Positions 63,092-64,000 of a stretch of 64,000 nt of DNA are shown piece by piece. Under the pieces are notes generated by a model. The model saw only the letters and a program-made list of their open reading frames with translations. It did no database searches and had not been told where the DNA came from. Each line of letters opens with the position of its first letter. Position 1 is the first letter of the stretch. This stretch comes from Citrobacter youngae ATCC 29220. GTDB taxonomy: Bacteria > Pseudomonadota > Gammaproteobacteria > Enterobacterales > Enterobacteriaceae. Where the stretch lies: positions 186,305 to 250,304 of the forward strand of contig NZ_GG730299.1 in the NCBI RefSeq assembly GCF_000155975.1, in the 5' to 3' direction. The position numbers and the translations under genes are program-made.

Positions 63092-63376
63092 ATGAGTAAA
63101 TGCAGTGCTGATGAAACCCCGGTTTGCTGCTGTATGGATGTTGGCACCATCATGGACAACTCCGATTGCACCGCGTCATACAGCCGTGTGTTCGCGAATC
63201 GCGCAGAGGCAGAAGAAACGCTGGCTGCTCTGACTGAAAAGGCGCGTGGCGTGGAGTCTGAGCCTTGCAAAATCACCTCGACTTTTACTGAAGAGTCAGA
63301 AGGTGTTCGCCTGGATATTGACTTTGTTTTTGCCTGTGAAGCTGAAACGCTGATTTTCCAGCTGGGCCTGCGTTAA
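63092..63376 (+). CDS. yfcZ: DUF406 protein YfcZ
   Basis: 94 aa from ATG 63092, preceded by AGAGGAAATC. The N-terminus is Cys-rich (DETPVCCCMDVGTIMDN), then an alpha/beta fold with FANRAEAEETLAALTEKAR. It always neighbours fadI/fadL in enterobacteria; function unknown. Confidence 0.93.
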   Translation: MSKCSADETPVCCCMDVGTIMDNSDCTASYSRVFANRAEAEETLAALTEKARGVESEPCKITSTFTEESEGVRLDIDFVFACEAETLIFQLGLR

Positions 63377-63389
63377 TCCCTTCTATTTA

Positions 63390-63420
63390 TGCCCTTGTTA
63401 CCCGTTAGCAAGGGCATTTT
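63390..63420 (+). terminator. Intrinsic terminator of yfcZ
   Basis: TGCCCTTG-loop-CAAGGGCA stem followed by TTTTCG. Confidence 0.75.
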
Positions 63421-63509
63421 CGTAACAGTCAGTGATTATTCACTGTGTCTTAGCTCCCACTTTCTTTTCTCTCCGCTTGGCTAAATGTAAAAAATTGGTT
63501 AAGACTGTG

Positions 63510-63526
63510 ATCAGGTCAGACCACTT
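63510..63526 (+). promoter_or_regulatory. FadR site of fadI(J)
   Basis: ATCAGGTCAGACCACTT contains the FadR palindrome core GGTCAGACC, 27 bp before the fadI start. FadR repression of fadIJ is known in E. coli. Confidence 0.7.
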
Positions 63527-63552
63527 ATTTTTATTTTTTACAGGGGAGTGTT

Positions 63553-64000
63553 ATGAGTCAGGCTTTACCGCTGGTTACCCGCCAGGGCGATCGCATCGCC
63601 ATTGTAAGCGGATTACGTACGCCATTTGCCCGTCAGGCAACTGCATTTCATGGCATTCCCGCCGTAGATTTAGGGAAAATGGTTGTTGGCGAGCTGCTGG
63701 CGCGTAGCGAAATACCCGCTGATGTGATCGAACAACTGGTTTTTGGTCAGGTGGTACAAATGCCTGAAGCCCCCAATATTGCTCGTGAAATCGTACTGGG
63801 AACCGGCATGAATGTGCACACGGATGCCTACAGCGTGAGCCGAGCCTGTGCCACCAGCTTCCAGGCCGTGGCGAATGTCGCGGAAAGCCTGATGGCGGGG
63901 ACGATTCGCGCAGGAATTGCCGGCGGGGCGGATTCGTCGTCAGTTCTGCCGATAGGCGTCAGCAAAAAGCTGGCGCGCGTGCTGGTGGATGTCAATAAAG
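63553..64000 (+). CDS. fadI: 3-ketoacyl-CoA thiolase FadI (5' part, cut by window end)
   Basis: The first 149 codons; the frame is open at the window edge. FadI is the alpha-subunit-like thiolase of the anaerobic beta-oxidation complex, cleaving 3-ketoacyl-CoA to acetyl-CoA. The N-terminal thiolase motif [11 protein letters not shown] (residues about 18-28) and the nucleophile Cys in [15 protein letters not shown] (about 99) are present. The ATG at 63553 follows CAGGGGAGTGTT. Confidence 0.93.
   Translation, partial: MSQALPLVTRQGDRIAIVSGLRTPFARQATAFHGIPAVDLGKMVVGELLARSEIPADVIEQLVFGQVVQMPEAPNIAREIVLGTGMNVHTDAYSVSRACATSFQAVANVAESLMAGTIRAGIAGGADSSSVLPIGVSKKLARVLVDVNK

Overview
The window is a 64 kb piece of chromosome from an enterobacterium close to Citrobacter and Salmonella. 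Nearly every gene matches a known E. coli/Salmonella family at full length. The order follows the E. coli segment from yfeX/ucpA to fadI, written in reverse. Salmonella-type features absent from E. coli K-12 are also present: ptsJ-yfeJ beside pdxK, ipdC with a divergent aldo/keto reductase, and pgtP-pgtCBA. REP/BIME palindromes sit between several operons. No insertion sequence, intact prophage or CRISPR array was seen. Most of the window is conserved core genome.

Layout. 1-7 kb: yfeX peroxidase, ucpA, and the sulfate/thiosulfate uptake operon cysPTWA followed by cysM. 7-10.3 kb: B6 salvage, with the MocR regulator ptsJ and yfeJ divergent from pdxK plus a small overlapping gene. 10.4-13 kb: the PTS core crr-ptsI-ptsH, read leftward. 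13.3-18.8 kb: cysK, cysZ, zipA, ligA, ypeB. 18.8-24.3 kb: yfeH/yfeR and the xanthosine genes xapA, xapB, xapR, closed by a BIME array. 24.3-27.8 kb: lysV, three valine tRNAs, gltX, yfeD/yfeC and two alanine tRNAs. 27.8-36.4 kb: nupC, mntH, ypeC, aldo/keto reductase, ipdC, yfeO, glk. 36.5-42.8 kb: the fryB-fryC-ypdF-ypdE-fryA operon, a fructose-type PTS with two peptidases. 43-48.3 kb: the ypdABC sensory operon, alaC and the 23-residue YpdK. 48.6-50.9 kb: an LprI-like periplasmic protein, lpxP, yfdY. 50.9-57.2 kb: phosphoglycerate uptake, pgtP divergent from pgtC-pgtB-pgtA. 57.3-59.3 kb: a small accessory-looking area next to argW. 59.3-64 kb: yfdC, mlaA, fadL, yfcZ and the start of fadI.

How the genes work together. 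CysPTWA imports sulfate or thiosulfate; CysZ also handles sulfate; CysK and CysM make cysteine. HPr, enzyme I and IIA-Glc feed phosphate to sugar import, and glk phosphorylates free glucose; both pts and glk carry good Cra-type sites. FadL and FadI share FadR-type operators. Metal control is visible at mntH as an MntR palindrome next to a Fur-like box.

The least ordinary parts are: the argW tRNA, which lacks an encoded CCA although all six other tRNAs in the window have it; the unassigned HTH gene and the nested inverted repeat beside it; the pgt locus, which has an NtrC-like PgtA with a degenerate ATPase site and no pgtE; the GalR-like operator between the aldo/keto reductase and ipdC; and the PTS-plus-peptidase fry operon of unknown substrate. 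Nothing seen amounts to a clearly new multi-gene system; these are leads.
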